64,000 bases of DNA from Methylobacterium sp. (GTDB lineage: Bacteria; Pseudomonadota; Alphaproteobacteria; Rhizobiales; Beijerinckiaceae): positions 310,001 through 374,000 of the forward strand of contig JADCCN010000002.1 in NCBI GenBank assembly GCA_020252645.1. Reading direction: 5' to 3'. The translations under genes were made by a program, and so were the position numbers. A model generated the notes under the pieces. That model searched no databases and was not told where the DNA came from. It saw only the letters and a program-made list of their open reading frames with translations. This document shows positions 1-9,002 of this stretch, in pieces; position 1 is the stretch's first letter; each line of letters begins with the position of its first letter.

Positions 1-222
1 GGCTCCCTCCCGCTTCGTGGTCAGGGGGCGATGCAAGCTTGCGGGGCATCACCATCTTGGGGAGCTTGCCCGCTCCCGCCCTAGCCTTTGGCACAATCCG
101 CGCGCGCTTTCCACCATCGGGCTCGCAACCGGCACATGCTGAAAGCGAAGCGCCGGACCGGCCTCGTAAACGCCACGTTAATCGGGTTCACGGCAAATGA
201 AATTCCGCATCCGAGGTTGATA
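1..222. other. Left edge without a recognised gene
   Basis: No convincing coding frame or RNA gene is visible here. Open frames on both strands are short and lack family similarity. The stretch immediately before position 223 is relatively AT-rich and could hold the promoter of the following SH3-domain gene. Nothing in it matches a repeat seen elsewhere in the window. Confidence 0.5.
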
Positions 223-798
223 ATGTTCCGTTCCAGCCTAGAACGCGGCAAAGGTGGTGCCAAAGCGGCCCGTATGGCCCGCCTAGCCGTGGTTTCCGCG
301 TTTTTGTTTGCCCCATTCGCCGCCATGGCGGACGAGGTGACCGGCACCACCAACCGCAATATCGGCCCGGTGACCAAGCAGCCCATTCCGCGATTCGTGA
401 GCCTGAAACCCTCCGACACACCCATGCGCGAGGGCCCGAGCAAGGATCATCGCATTCGCTGGATTTTCAAGCGCGAGGGCCTGCCGGTGGAGGTGATCGC
501 CGAACATGAGCAATGGCGTCGCGTGCGCGATTCGGAATCGACCGAGGGCTGGGTGTATTTCGGCCGTCTCTCCAACCGCCGCACGGTGATCGTGCTGGCT
601 GGCAAGGACCGGCCCGAGCGCGACCTCTTCGCCCGCGAAAGCGAAACCAGCGCCATCATTGCCAGGCTGCAACCCGGCGTCATCGCCAATGTCGAGAGCT
701 GTTCGACCGATTGGTGCGAAGTGACGGTGGAAGGCTTCAAAGGCTTTGTGAAGAAGAACGCCATCTGGGGCGTCTACCCGGAAGAGCAGGTGAAATAG
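223..798 (+). CDS. Exported SH3-like domain protein
   Basis: A 191-residue protein starting MFRSSLERGK. It has a basic N-terminus and a hydrophobic segment (about residues 18-35, ending AAMA) that reads as a cleavable signal peptide, so it should be periplasmic. The rest resembles two bacterial SH3-like modules: one around residues 55-115 with a PMREGPSKDHRIRW-type opening, and one in the C-terminal half with GFKGFVKKNAIWGVYP. This architecture is common in Hyphomicrobiales next to irr, and its partner is unknown. An in-frame extension back to 88 exists, but it is not needed and would bury the signal peptide. ATG 274 is a second possible start. The gene converges on irr with 6 bases between them. 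Confidence 0.8.
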   Translation: MFRSSLERGKGGAKAARMARLAVVSAFLFAPFAAMADEVTGTTNRNIGPVTKQPIPRFVSLKPSDTPMREGPSKDHRIRWIFKREGLPVEVIAEHEQWRRVRDSESTEGWVYFGRLSNRRTVIVLAGKDRPERDLFARESETSAIIARLQPGVIANVESCSTDWCEVTVEGFKGFVKKNAIWGVYPEEQVK

Positions 799-804
799 GG
801 CGCG

Positions 805-1302
805 TCAGGCCCCTGTCTTCCGCAGCCGGACAACGACTTCCACGCGCGCGATCTCCATGCCTTCCGGCGGCTTCGGGAGGTTCGAGACCGAGAGATCATG
901 GCCGGGAATGTCCACGAGCCCCTCTTCACCCTCGATGAAGAAATGGTGGTGGTCGGTCACGTTGGTGTCGAAATAGCTCTTCGTGCCGTCCATCGCGATC
1001 TGGCGCAGCAGGCCGACATGGCAGAACTGGTTCAGCGTATTGTAGATGGTGGCGAGCGAGACCGGCACGCGGGCGCGCTGGGCTTCCTCGAAGAGCGTCT
1101 CGGCCGTGAGGTGGCGATCGCCGCGGGCGAAGAGCAGCCAGCCCAGAGCCACGCGCTGGCGTGTCGGGCGCAGGCCCACGGCGCGCAGGCGGTTTTTCAG
1201 ATCGTGCACGGGGCAGCCGGCAAGGCTCGCCGGCGCACGATTGGCCATCGCGCCGAGGGCGGGGGAAGCCAGACCGGAGCTCTTGGAAACAATGTGATCC
1301 AT
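805..1302 (-). CDS. irr: Iron response regulator Irr (Fur family)
   Basis: A 165-residue Fur-family DNA-binding protein. Irr is the rhizobial heme-sensing regulator that represses or activates iron genes through ICE boxes when heme is scarce. Seen here: a winged-helix region with LRPTRQRVALGWLLF and an ATIYNTLNQF recognition helix, then the histidine cluster HHH at residues 118-120 (TDHHHFFIEG) typical of Irr rather than Fur. An N-terminal GCPVH at residues 29-33 resembles the heme regulatory motif (GCPWH) of Bradyrhizobium Irr, so heme-dependent turnover is plausible but inferred. It is divergent from fabA, the usual rhizobial arrangement. MANRAP at residue 19 is an alternative start that keeps the heme motif. 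Confidence 0.93.
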   Translation of the reverse strand: MDHIVSKSSGLASPALGAMANRAPASLAGCPVHDLKNRLRAVGLRPTRQRVALGWLLFARGDRHLTAETLFEEAQRARVPVSLATIYNTLNQFCHVGLLRQIAMDGTKSYFDTNVTDHHHFFIEGEEGLVDIPGHDLSVSNLPKPPEGMEIARVEVVVRLRKTGA

Positions 1303-1477
1303 GCGCCTTAACTAGCCCTCCGCTGCCTGCGAGACAAGATCGTTGCGAGCCTGTTGCATCTTGGCCCGAAAAGGCTGCAAAAATCCTTGATCTCGTGCAA
1401 ATTCCGTTATGGCTTCCCGCGCGCTTGGTCTAAACGGGCGTCGAGCGTCCGCTCGCTTGCGCGCGGGCGCAAAAAAG

Positions 1478-1519
1478 ACTTGGAACATGAAAAAACTTGG
1501 AACATGAAAAAACTTGGAA
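1478..1519 (+). repeat. 17-bp tandem repeat (about 2.5 copies) in the fabA leader
   Basis: The 17-bp unit ACTTGGAACATGAAAAA occurs at 1478-1494 and 1495-1511, with a partial third copy at 1512-1519. Each full unit carries a GGA-ATG arrangement. ATG 1487 opens a 6-codon frame (MKKLGT). ATG 1504 opens a 24-codon frame, ending at 1578, that overlaps the fabA start out of frame. The repeat lies 16-57 bases upstream of the preferred fabA start, in the irr-fabA divergent region. Confidence 0.85.
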
Positions 1520-1534
1520 AAGGATCAGGGGACG

Positions 1535-2056
1535 ATGGGTGCGGATGGGACGGCGCGGCGGTCGAGCTTCACGTATGAGGACCTGCTGGCCTGCGGACGC
1601 GGCGAATTGTTCGGCATGGGCAACGCGCAACTGCCTTCGCCGCCGATGCTGATGTTCGACCGCATCACCGAGATCTCCGAGGATGGCGGCCCGAACGGCA
1701 AGGGCTGCGTGCGCGCCGAACTCGATGTGCACCCCGACCTCTGGTTCTTCCCCTGCCATTTCAAGGGCGATCCGGTCATGCCGGGATGCCTTGGGCTGGA
1801 TGCGCTCTGGCAGCTCACGGGCTTCTTCCTCGGCTGGCTCGGCCTGCCGGGCAAGGGCCGCGCCTTGGGCGTGGGCGAGGTGAAATTCGCCGACCAGGTG
1901 CTGCCGAGCGTCAAGAAAGTGGTCTACGGCGTCGATGTGAAGCGCGTCTTCAAGGGCAGGCTGGTGCTCGGCATTGCCGATGGCTGGCTCGAAGCCGATG
2001 GCAGGCGCATCTACACCACCACCGACATGCGCGTGGGGCTTTTCCAACCCACCTGA
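1535..2056 (+). CDS. fabA: 3-hydroxydecanoyl-ACP dehydratase/isomerase FabA
   Basis: A 173-residue protein, matching the usual FabA length. It dehydrates 3-hydroxydecanoyl-ACP and isomerises trans-2- to cis-3-decenoyl-ACP, the entry to anaerobic-type unsaturated fatty acid synthesis in the cytosol. The hot-dog fold signature is clear: [20 protein letters not shown] places the catalytic His at residue 75 and Asp at 89, just beyond E. coli His70/Asp84. The ATG at 1535 follows AGGGGAC at a good distance. A TTG at 1514, inside the upstream 17-bp repeats, would add seven residues and is less likely. It is first in the fabA-fabB-DUF3303-fabI cluster, divergent from irr. Confidence 0.95.
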   Translation: MGADGTARRSSFTYEDLLACGRGELFGMGNAQLPSPPMLMFDRITEISEDGGPNGKGCVRAELDVHPDLWFFPCHFKGDPVMPGCLGLDALWQLTGFFLGWLGLPGKGRALGVGEVKFADQVLPSVKKVVYGVDVKRVFKGRLVLGIADGWLEADGRRIYTTTDMRVGLFQPT

Positions 2057-2154
2057 GAGCGGCCGGAAGGCTTCCTCACACACATTCTCCTTGCACCGGG
2101 GCGCGTCCCGGTCCATGTCGGGGCCCATCGCAATCAGGCATGGAGCGCGAAGCC

Positions 2155-3375
2155 ATGAGGCGCGTCGTCGTGACCGGGATGGGCATCGTCTCGTCGATCG
2201 GCAATGATGTTCAGGAGGTGACCACCTCGCTGTACGAGGCGAAATCGGGCATCACCTACTCGCCTTCGTTCGAGGAGCATGGCTTCAGAAGCCGCGTCTA
2301 CGGCAAGCCCACCCTCGATCCCTCGACCATCCTCGACCGCCGCGCCATGCGCTTTCATGGCGGCGGCACGGCGTGGAATCACATCGCGATGGATCAGGCG
2401 ATCCGCGATGCGGGCCTTGAGGAAAACGAGGTTTCCAACGAGCGCACCGGCATCGTGATGGGCTCCGGCGGGCCTTCCACCGTTGCGCTCATCGAAGCGG
2501 TGGACAAGGCGCGCGAGAGCGGCAACTCGAAGCGCGTCGGCCCCTTCGCGGTGCCGAAAGGCATGTCCTCCACGGCTTCGGCCACGCTCGCGACATGGTT
2601 CAAGATCAAGGGCGTGAACTATTCCATTTCCTCGGCCTGCGCGACCTCGAACCATTGCATCGGCAATGCCTACGAGCTCATCCAGTGGGGCAAGCAGGAT
2701 CGCATCTTCGCCGGCGGCTGCGAGGAACTCGACTGGTCACTCTCCGTGCTGTTCGACGCCATGGGCGCGATGTCGACGTCCTACAACGATTCAACCGCCT
2801 CGCGCGCCTATGACAAGCACCGCGACGGTTTCGTGATCGCGGGCGGCGCGGGCGTCGTCGTGCTCGAGGAATACGAGATGGCGAAGGCGCGCGGCGCCCG
2901 GATCCTCGCCGAGATCGTGGGCTATGGCGCAACGAGCGACGGCTACGACATGGTCGCCCCTTCGGGCGAGGGCGCGGTGCGCTGCATGCGCCAGGCGCTG
3001 GCCACGGTGAAGGGCCCCATCGACTACATCAATCCGCACGGCACCTCGACCCCGGTGGGCGACATCAAGGAAATCGAGGCTGTGCGCGAGGTGTTCGGCG
3101 CCAGGGCCACGAGCATCCCGATCTCCGCCACCAAGTCGCTCACGGGCCATTCGCTCGGCGCGACCGGCGTGCAGGAAGCGATCTATTCGCTGATCATGAT
3201 GCGCAACGGCTTCCTCTGCGAGAGCGCGCATATCCAGGAGATCGACCCCGCCATGGCGGATATGAACATCCTGAGAAGCCGCGTGGATGGCGCGAAGATC
3301 GGCCATGTGATGAGCAATTCCTTCGGGTTCGGCGGCACCAACGCGACCATCGTGCTGAAGCACCCGGAGGCGTGA
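2155..3375 (+). CDS. fabB: Beta-ketoacyl-ACP synthase I FabB
   Basis: A 406-residue KAS I. It elongates the cis-unsaturated intermediate made by FabA by condensing malonyl-ACP with acyl-ACP. The Cys-His-His triad is visible: Cys162 in [11 protein letters not shown], His295 in [11 protein letters not shown] and His332 in [13 protein letters not shown], with Lys327 beside the last. The ATG at 2155 ([10 protein letters not shown]) is the family start and has GGAG about nine bases upstream. ATG 2140 would add MEREA. The frame is open much further upstream, but that part overlaps fabA and is not coding. It lies about 100 bases after fabA, and the pair is a diagnostic alphaproteobacterial fabAB unit. 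Confidence 0.95.
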   Translation: MRRVVVTGMGIVSSIGNDVQEVTTSLYEAKSGITYSPSFEEHGFRSRVYGKPTLDPSTILDRRAMRFHGGGTAWNHIAMDQAIRDAGLEENEVSNERTGIVMGSGGPSTVALIEAVDKARESGNSKRVGPFAVPKGMSSTASATLATWFKIKGVNYSISSACATSNHCIGNAYELIQWGKQDRIFAGGCEELDWSLSVLFDAMGAMSTSYNDSTASRAYDKHRDGFVIAGGAGVVVLEEYEMAKARGARILAEIVGYGATSDGYDMVAPSGEGAVRCMRQALATVKGPIDYINPHGTSTPVGDIKEIEAVREVFGARATSIPISATKSLTGHSLGATGVQEAIYSLIMMRNGFLCESAHIQEIDPAMADMNILRSRVDGAKIGHVMSNSFGFGGTNATIVLKHPEA

Positions 3376-3378
3376 GCC

Positions 3379-3651
3379 ATGCTGTTCATGGTGATCGAGC
3401 ATTTCGACCAGGCCCGCGTCCGCGACATCTATCGGCGCTTTAACGAGCGCGGGCGGATGGTGCCGGAGGGGCTGGAATATGTCGCAAGCTGGATTTCGGC
3501 GGATTTCGACCGCTGCTTCCAGGTGATGAAATGCGAGGATGCTTCGCTTCTGCAGGAATGGGTCCTGGCCTGGGGCGATCTGGCGCGCTTCGAGATCGTG
3601 CCGATCGTCGGCTCGAAAGAGACCTATGAAGCGGTAAAGAAACATCTATGA
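3379..3651 (+). CDS. DUF3303-family small protein
   Basis: A 90-residue cytosolic protein with no signal or membrane segment. It starts MLFMVIEHF and ends in a KKHL tail. The pattern of a short beta strand (LFMVIEHF), a YRRFNERGRMVPEGL helix-turn and a later WVLAWGDLARFEIVPI fits DUF3303, a small alpha/beta (ferredoxin-like) family of unknown function. It begins three bases after the fabB stop and ends 43 bases before fabI, so it is almost certainly co-transcribed with fatty acid genes. That suggests, without proving, a role linked to lipid synthesis. No catalytic residues can be assigned. Confidence 0.8.
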   Translation: MLFMVIEHFDQARVRDIYRRFNERGRMVPEGLEYVASWISADFDRCFQVMKCEDASLLQEWVLAWGDLARFEIVPIVGSKETYEAVKKHL

Positions 3652-3694
3652 CCACCGGCGACAACCGGCCGGGCGCGTTGAGACGGGCCTCATC

Positions 3695-4501
3695 ATGACC
3701 GCAATCATGCAGGGAAAGCGCGGCCTCATCATGGGCGTCGCGAACCAGAATTCGATCGCCTGGGGCATCGCACAGATGCTCGCGGCGCATGGGGCAGAGT
3801 TGGCCTTCACGTATCAGGGCGAGGCTTTGGGCAGGCGCGTGAAGCCGCTGGCCGAGAGCGTGGGTTCCTCGCTGGTGCTGCCTTGCGATGTCGAGGATAT
3901 CGCCAGCGTGGATGCGGTCTTCGCGGAACTCCAAAACGTCTGGGGCCAACTCGATTTCCTTGTCCATGCCATCGGCTTTTCGGACAAAAACGAGCTGAAG
4001 GGCCGCTACGCGGATACGAGCCGCGAGAATTTCATCCGCACGATGGTGATTTCCTGCTTCTCCTTCACGGAAGTGGCCAAGCGCGCCGCGGCGATGATGC
4101 CGGATGGCGGCTCGCTCCTCACGCTCACCTATGGCGGCGCGAATCGCGTTTCGCCGAATTACAACGTGATGGGCGTGGCGAAAGCGGCGCTCGAAAGCTC
4201 CGTGCGCTATCTCGCGGCGGATTTCGGCCGCGAGAATATCCGCGTCAACGCGATTTCCGCCGGCCCCGTGCGCACGCTCGCCGGCGCGGGCATCACCGAT
4301 GCGCGCTTCACCTATGCCTGGCAGACGAAGCACTCGCCGCTCGGGCGCCCGATCACGCTGGAAGAACTGGGCGGCTCGGCGCTCTACCTGCTTTCCTCGC
4401 TCTCCGGCGGCGTGACCGGCGAGATCCACTACGTCGACAGCGGCTATTCCATCATGAAGATGCCGCGCGCTTCCGAAGTGAAGGGCAGCGAGGAGACCTG
4501 A
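3695..4501 (+). CDS. fabI: NADH-dependent enoyl-ACP reductase FabI
   Basis: A 268-residue short-chain dehydrogenase fold enzyme that reduces trans-2-enoyl-ACP, the last step of the elongation cycle. The FabI-specific dinucleotide loop IMGVANQNSIAWGIA is present. The catalytic residues Tyr146, Tyr156 and Lys163 (TYGGAN, PNYNVMGVAK) fall at exactly the E. coli FabI numbers. The triclosan-contact region reads HAIGFSD with the usual glycine, so there is no obvious resistance substitution. MQGKRG at 3707 is an alternative start. It ends the fabA-fabB-DUF3303-fabI run and converges on the TauE gene with three bases between stops. Many rhizobia carry a second FabI, so the physiological share of this copy is unknown. 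Confidence 0.95.
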   Translation: MTAIMQGKRGLIMGVANQNSIAWGIAQMLAAHGAELAFTYQGEALGRRVKPLAESVGSSLVLPCDVEDIASVDAVFAELQNVWGQLDFLVHAIGFSDKNELKGRYADTSRENFIRTMVISCFSFTEVAKRAAAMMPDGGSLLTLTYGGANRVSPNYNVMGVAKAALESSVRYLAADFGRENIRVNAISAGPVRTLAGAGITDARFTYAWQTKHSPLGRPITLEELGGSALYLLSSLSGGVTGEIHYVDSGYSIMKMPRASEVKGSEET

Positions 4502-4504
4502 TCT

Positions 4505-5266
4505 TCACTGGCTGGGAATCGTGATCCCCGCGGCACGACGCAGCAGATCGAGAGCCACAATCGTCAGCACGATCTTCAGCGCAATCTGGAAGAAGCGCTC
4601 GGACATGCGATCCAGCAGCTTCGTGCCCATGACCGTGCCGATGAAGCCCGAGACCACCATCGCGGCGATCAGCGGCAGCCAGGGCACGAGCGCGATGCCG
4701 ATGAAGCCGAAGGCTGCCACCTTCAGCGCGTGCTGGGCGGTCATCATGACGGCCTGCGTGGCGACGATCTGTTTACGGTCGAGCCCGAACGGCATGAGCA
4801 GCGACTGGATGAACGGGCCGGTCGCGCCCACGAACATCGTGAGCACCGAGGAAATGCCGCCGCCGAGCACCATGCCGGCGCGATCCAGCCCGGGAATCCG
4901 GGGCTTCGGCACCCAGACCATCACGAGGATGAACAAGCCGAGCATCGCCAGCAGAACGCTCTCGGGCATCGCGCGGAACAGCCAGGCGCCCAGAGCCACG
5001 CCGATCACCGCGCCGACCATGAACAGCCCGAACAGCCGCCAGTTCGCATGATCCTTCTGGATGAAGGCGCGACCCATGTTCGAGCCCAGTTGCACGAGGC
5101 CATGCACCGCCAGGATCACGGCCGGCGGCACGGTGCCCGCCAGCGCGCCGAGCATCGCGACGCCGCCGCCAATGCCGAAAGCGGCGGTGAGGGCCGAGGT
5201 GAAGAAGGAAATCACGATCAGCAGCGTGGCGGTGAAAGCATCCACGCCCGGCGGCAGGAACATCAT
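4505..5266 (-). CDS. TauE/SafE-family anion exporter (DUF81)
   Basis: A 253-residue integral membrane protein with about eight hydrophobic segments in two repeated halves. The first half carries the AAFGIGGGVAMLGAL motif that marks TauE/SafE (COG0730) permeases. The family exports sulfite, sulfoacetate or related organic anions across the inner membrane, but the substrate here is unknown. Its ATG overlaps the stop codon of the upstream SAF-domain dehydrogenase gene by four bases, indicating translational coupling. The exported anion may therefore be linked to that enzyme's pathway, which is an inference. The conserved GATGPF segment in the second half supports a complete, functional permease. 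Confidence 0.85.
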   Translation of the reverse strand: MMFLPPGVDAFTATLLIVISFFTSALTAAFGIGGGVAMLGALAGTVPPAVILAVHGLVQLGSNMGRAFIQKDHANWRLFGLFMVGAVIGVALGAWLFRAMPESVLLAMLGLFILVMVWVPKPRIPGLDRAGMVLGGGISSVLTMFVGATGPFIQSLLMPFGLDRKQIVATQAVMMTAQHALKVAAFGFIGIALVPWLPLIAAMVVSGFIGTVMGTKLLDRMSERFFQIALKIVLTIVALDLLRRAAGITIPSQ

Positions 5267-6585
5267 GCCGTTGCCCCCCAGAGGCTGATTTCCATGTCGC
5301 GCCGCACACGGGCGAGGGTGGTATTCCGGTCGATTTCGACCTTATCCCGCGTGATCAGGCTATCTTTGGCGATGGGCGCGGTGACGACACCCTTGTCGAG
5401 CAGGCCCACGGGCCAGGCGCGCAGGGCGCGCGCTTCCTCCGCCATCACGGCATAGGAGCGGTAGCAGGTCTCGCCGATGGCATCGAGCCGGTCGCCGGGC
5501 TTGAGGTCGCGCTTGGCGAGCGCGCAGACCTCGACGATGGGGCGGTCGAGCGGCACCATGTCCGCCGCGCCGTGGATCACCGCGCGCGCGGCCGAAAGCG
5601 GCACTTCGAGGCTCGTGAGATGGTGCGGGCGGTAGAAGGAATAATACGGCCCCTCGCCGCCCATTTTCAGGTCGTGCATGCGTTCGCAGAGCCGGGGGTG
5701 ATCCAGTTCCACCACGACGAAGACTCCCGGCGCGACACCCTTGCCGAGCGTGAAATCCACCACGCCCTTGCGGGTGAGAATGCCGCCTTCGCTCACCGGA
5801 CGGAACACATCCGCGAGGGTCTCCAGCGTCGCCATCGGGCCGTGCATGCCGGGCTTGTCGATCAGCAGGCCGGTGGCATTGGCGATGGTCGCCATTTCCA
5901 CCATGGTCTTCGATCCATCCACGAATTCCACGAGCATGCGCGGGTTCATGTTCCGCCGTTCGGCTTCGGCGCGATAATCATCCGGCACGGCATAGGGGTT
6001 GAAGGCGTTGTTCTTGCCCTTGCCCGCCGCGATGATGGGAAAGCCCAGGGCCGTGCAGAATTCGATGAGCTCCATCGTGGCCGTGGGCTCGTCGCCCGCG
6101 CCGATGGTGTAGACGAGGCCGGCTTTATCCGCCTCGCGGCGCAGATAGGGCCCGATCGTCACATCGGCCTCGACATTCATCATCACGAGATGCTTGCCGG
6201 CGCGAATGGTGGCGAGCCCGATCTCGGCGCCGGCCGTGGGACGGCCGGTGGCATCGATCACCACATCGATCTGGCCGGAACGCAGCAGCAGATGCGCGTC
6301 ATCCACGATCCCGATACGGCCCGCTTCAATCGCGGCATCGAGCGCCGGCAGGCCATTGACGGGCGCGGCCATCTCCGCCGGAAGACGCGCGATGCGGATG
6401 GCCTCGACCGCATTGGTGCCACGCCGATCGGCGATGCCCGCGACGCGGATGCCCTTCATCCGCGCGATCTGCGTCACGAGATCGGTGCCCATTTCGCCGC
6501 AGCCGATGACCGCGACCCGCACGGGACGACCCTCCGCCTCGCGCCGGGCCAGATCCGCCGCCAAACCTCGCGCCACGATGGCCAT
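5263..6585 (-). CDS. Homoserine-dehydrogenase-like NAD(P) oxidoreductase with SAF domain
   Basis: A 440-residue protein of the COG4091 type. An N-terminal Rossmann region (VRVAVIGCGEMGTDLVTQI, residues about 22-40) is followed by a homoserine-dehydrogenase-like catalytic half containing the IDATGRPTAGAEIG and YTIGAGDEPTATMELIEF segments. A C-terminal SAF-like part (from about residue 365) includes KRDLKPGDRLDAIGE. Family members are predicted oxidoreductases acting on polyhydroxy or amino acids. No specific substrate can be read from the sequence. It is immediately upstream of, and overlaps by four bases with, a TauE-type exporter. The start MAIVARGLAADL sits about 75 bases from the end of a decayed pyruvate carboxylase gene, so the promoter is probably in that short gap. 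Confidence 0.78.
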   Translation of the reverse strand: MAIVARGLAADLARREAEGRPVRVAVIGCGEMGTDLVTQIARMKGIRVAGIADRRGTNAVEAIRIARLPAEMAAPVNGLPALDAAIEAGRIGIVDDAHLLLRSGQIDVVIDATGRPTAGAEIGLATIRAGKHLVMMNVEADVTIGPYLRREADKAGLVYTIGAGDEPTATMELIEFCTALGFPIIAAGKGKNNAFNPYAVPDDYRAEAERRNMNPRMLVEFVDGSKTMVEMATIANATGLLIDKPGMHGPMATLETLADVFRPVSEGGILTRKGVVDFTLGKGVAPGVFVVVELDHPRLCERMHDLKMGGEGPYYSFYRPHHLTSLEVPLSAARAVIHGAADMVPLDRPIVEVCALAKRDLKPGDRLDAIGETCYRSYAVMAEEARALRAWPVGLLDKGVVTAPIAKDSLITRDKVEIDRNTTLARVRRDMEISLWGATA

Positions 6586-6660
6586 TCCACCTCCGCCCCT
6601 TCAGCCCTTTCCAGAGGGAGGGACCGGTTTCAGGCCGGGATGTCAACCGGAAAAGACATC

Positions 6661-7262
6661 TCAGCCGAGCAGGATGAGCAGGTCCTTCGCATCCACCTGC
6701 GCGCCGGGTTTCACCGCGATCTCGCCGATCACGCAATCCTGCGCGGCATGGATCGCGGTTTCCATCTTCATGGCTTCAAGGGTCAGCAGCACGTCTGTGG
6801 CCTTCACCGGCTGGCCCTGCGCCACGGCGATGGACGAAACCGAGCCCGGCATGGGCGCGGCCCGCATGGGGTGTCGATGAGGAGCACGCGACGCTCGCCG
6901 CGCATCCATTCCGCGAAACCTTGGGGGCCGAGCTGGTCGAGCTTCTGGCGCCTGCCCGGTGCCGGCTCTGCGGTGAAGCGCGTGGTATAGGCGTTCGAGT
7001 GGAACTTCCGGCGGCCCAGCACGGCCCCGAGGAAGGTGAGGCTGGTTGGCACGCCGCGGATTCGATGTTTCCGCAAAGCGCAATCCATCCGTGCGATGGC
7101 CTCGCCGGGCGTTGCGGCCCGGGCGATCACCTTTTCGAGCATCGGGTCATTGAAGCCGCGTCACCACCGCGCCGGAACAGGCCGTGGCGCCATCGATTCG
7201 GATGCCGAAGCCCATCGCGCCGCGACAGGCGGTGATGCGCCCGTAATTCCGGGAAGCGGAGC
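6661..7262 (-). pseudogene. pyc: Pyruvate carboxylase remnant (deleted and frameshifted)
   Basis: Three adjacent minus-strand frames together spell pieces of a pyruvate carboxylase. Near 7262-7147, [19 protein letters not shown] and SGAVVTR match the C-terminal lobe of the biotin carboxylase domain. A one-base shift at about 7155 (restoring FNDPMLEKVIA) leads to RKHRIRGVPTSLTFLG, KFHSNAYTTRF and LDQLGPQGFAEWMRGERRV, the last being the linker into the carboxyltransferase domain. At about 6870 this jumps directly to APMPGSVSSIAVAQG and the biotinyl motif LEAMKMETAIHA, ending KDLLILLG. The whole carboxyltransferase core (roughly 500 residues expected) and the N-terminal ATP-grasp part are missing. 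A single working protein is impossible. Propionyl- or acetyl-CoA carboxylase remnant is a weaker alternative because of the GFAEWM linker. Confidence 0.85.
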
Positions 7263-7406
7263 CCAGGGTCGATCCGTCCTGCCCTGCATTTTGTGCAATA
7301 CCCCATGCAAAAAACTGCAAATTGCCCCGGTTTTCGCCCCTCGCTTGAAATTGTTCCCGTGACCGGCTTTTCTGTCGAAAAACAGCAGGATCATCGGGGG
7401 AAGACC

Positions 7407-8900
7407 ATGAACGGCCGCAGCAAAGGGCACGTGCTCGCGATTGATCAGGGCACGACATCGAGCCGGGCCATCCTCTTCGATGCCGCGCTGAAACCGGTCG
7501 CGACGGGGCAGCAGGAATTCCGCCAGATTTTCCCGGTTTCCGGCCATGTGGAACATGATGCCGGAGAAATCTGGCAGACGGTTCTCGCGACCATGCGCGA
7601 GGCGATCGCGAAGGGGGAGGTGCAACCCGCCGCGATCGGCATCACGAACCAGCGCGAAACCGTCGTCATCTGGGACCGGGAGACCGGGAAGCCGGTCCAT
7701 CACGCTCTGGTCTGGCAGGATCGACGCACGGCCGATCGATGCGCGGAACTGCGCAGCGGGGGCCTCGAACCTTTCGTCTCGAACCGCACGGGACTTCGGC
7801 TCGACCCCTATTTCTCCGCCACCAAGATCGCCTGGATGCTCGAGCATGTGCCGGGCCTGCGTACGGCGGCGGTGGCCGGCAGGCTCGCCTGCGGCACGAT
7901 CGATTGCTTCCTCATCTGGCGGCTCACGGGCGGCAGGGTTCATGCGACCGATGCCACCAATGCCTCGCGCACCTTGCTGATGGACCTGCGCACCGGCCAA
8001 TGGGACCCGGAGATGCTGAAGCTCTTCGATATCCCCGCGAGCCTCCTGCCGGAGATCCGCGATTGCGCCGGTGATTTCGGGATGACCGATCCCGCGATCC
8101 TCGGGCGGCCGGTTCCCATCCGCGGTGTCGCGGGTGACCAGCAGGCGGCACTCGTGGGCCAGGCCTGCTTCTCGCCGGGCATGATGAAATCGACCTATGG
8201 CACGGGCTGCTTCGCGCTTCTGAATACCGGCACGGAGCCCGTGCCCTCGCGCAATCATCTGCTGACAACCGTGGCCTATCAGCTGGGCGGCCGGCGGCAT
8301 TATGCGCTGGAAGGCTCGATCTTCATCGCGGGCGCGGCGGTGCAATGGCTGCGCGACGGCCTGAAGATCATCCAAAGCGCCGGCGAAACCGGTGATCTCG
8401 CGGAACAGGCGGACGACACACAGGATGTGATTCTCGTGCCCGCTTTCGTGGGCCTCGGCGCGCCTTACTGGGATGCAGAGGCGCGCGGCGCGATCTACGG
8501 TCTCACGCGCAATTCCGGCCCGGCGGAATTCGCCCGCGCGGCGCTCGAAAGCGTGGCCTTCCAGACCGCCGACCTGCTTGAGGCGATGCATTCGGATTGG
8601 GCCGGGCGCGGCGCGGAAACGGTCCTGCGCGTCGATGGCGGCATGACCGCGAGCGACTGGACCATGCAGCGCCTTTCGGATTTGCTCGGCGCGGCGGTGG
8701 ATCGGCCGAAGGTGCTGGAGACCACGGCACTCGGTGCTGCCTATCTCGCGGGTTTCGCGAGCGGGATTTATCCGGAACCGGCGGAGTTCGCGAAAACCTG
8801 GGCGCTCGAGCGCCGCTTCACGCCCTCCATGCCAAAGGAGACGCGCCTGAAGCGGCTCGCGCTGTGGAAGGACGCCGTGCGGCGCACGCTGACGGCCTAG
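7407..8900 (+). CDS. glpK: Glycerol kinase GlpK
   Basis: A 497-residue FGGY-family kinase that phosphorylates glycerol to sn-glycerol 3-phosphate in the cytosol. The N-terminal phosphate loop [16 protein letters not shown] is characteristic of Glp[20 protein letters not shown], the substrate-pocket Asp region [26 protein letters not shown] and the C-terminal [14 protein letters not shown] adenine-binding motif follow in order. Length is normal. The start at 7407 follows GGGGGAAG; the frame is open 38 codons further upstream, but that stretch lacks family similarity. No glpD or glpF is adjacent, so it stands alone between the pyc remnant and repeat elements. The stop is a TAG that doubles as the first bases of a TAGAGCAT repeat edge. 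Confidence 0.96.
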   Translation: MNGRSKGHVLAIDQGTTSSRAILFDAALKPVATGQQEFRQIFPVSGHVEHDAGEIWQTVLATMREAIAKGEVQPAAIGITNQRETVVIWDRETGKPVHHALVWQDRRTADRCAELRSGGLEPFVSNRTGLRLDPYFSATKIAWMLEHVPGLRTAAVAGRLACGTIDCFLIWRLTGGRVHATDATNASRTLLMDLRTGQWDPEMLKLFDIPASLLPEIRDCAGDFGMTDPAILGRPVPIRGVAGDQQAALVGQACFSPGMMKSTYGTGCFALLNTGTEPVPSRNHLLTTVAYQLGGRRHYALEGSIFIAGAAVQWLRDGLKIIQSAGETGDLAEQADDTQDVILVPAFVGLGAPYWDAEARGAIYGLTRNSGPAEFARAALESVAFQTADLLEAMHSDWAGRGAETVLRVDGGMTASDWTMQRLSDLLGAAVDRPKVLETTALGAAYLAGFASGIYPEPAEFAKTWALERRFTPSMPKETRLKRLALWKDAVRRTLTA

Positions 8901-8901
8901 A

Positions 8902-8945
8902 GCATTTTTTCGATCAAGCGGATACCGGTTGATCGAAGAAAATGC
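8902..8945 (+). terminator. Long imperfect hairpin after glpK
   Basis: Starting two bases after the glpK stop, GCATTTTTTCGATCAA pairs with TTGATCGAAGAAAATGC around an 11-base loop, giving a stem of about 16 bp. It could terminate glpK transcripts. It also resembles a second class of TAGAGCATTTT... intergenic repeats known in rhizobia, whose remainder may extend to about 9002, where the next repeat begins. Confidence 0.6.
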
Positions 8946-9002
8946 GTGAAATAATCAGAAATGAGAGCGGACGGCCTCTTTCAATCAGGTCGGAATTCGC
9001 TT

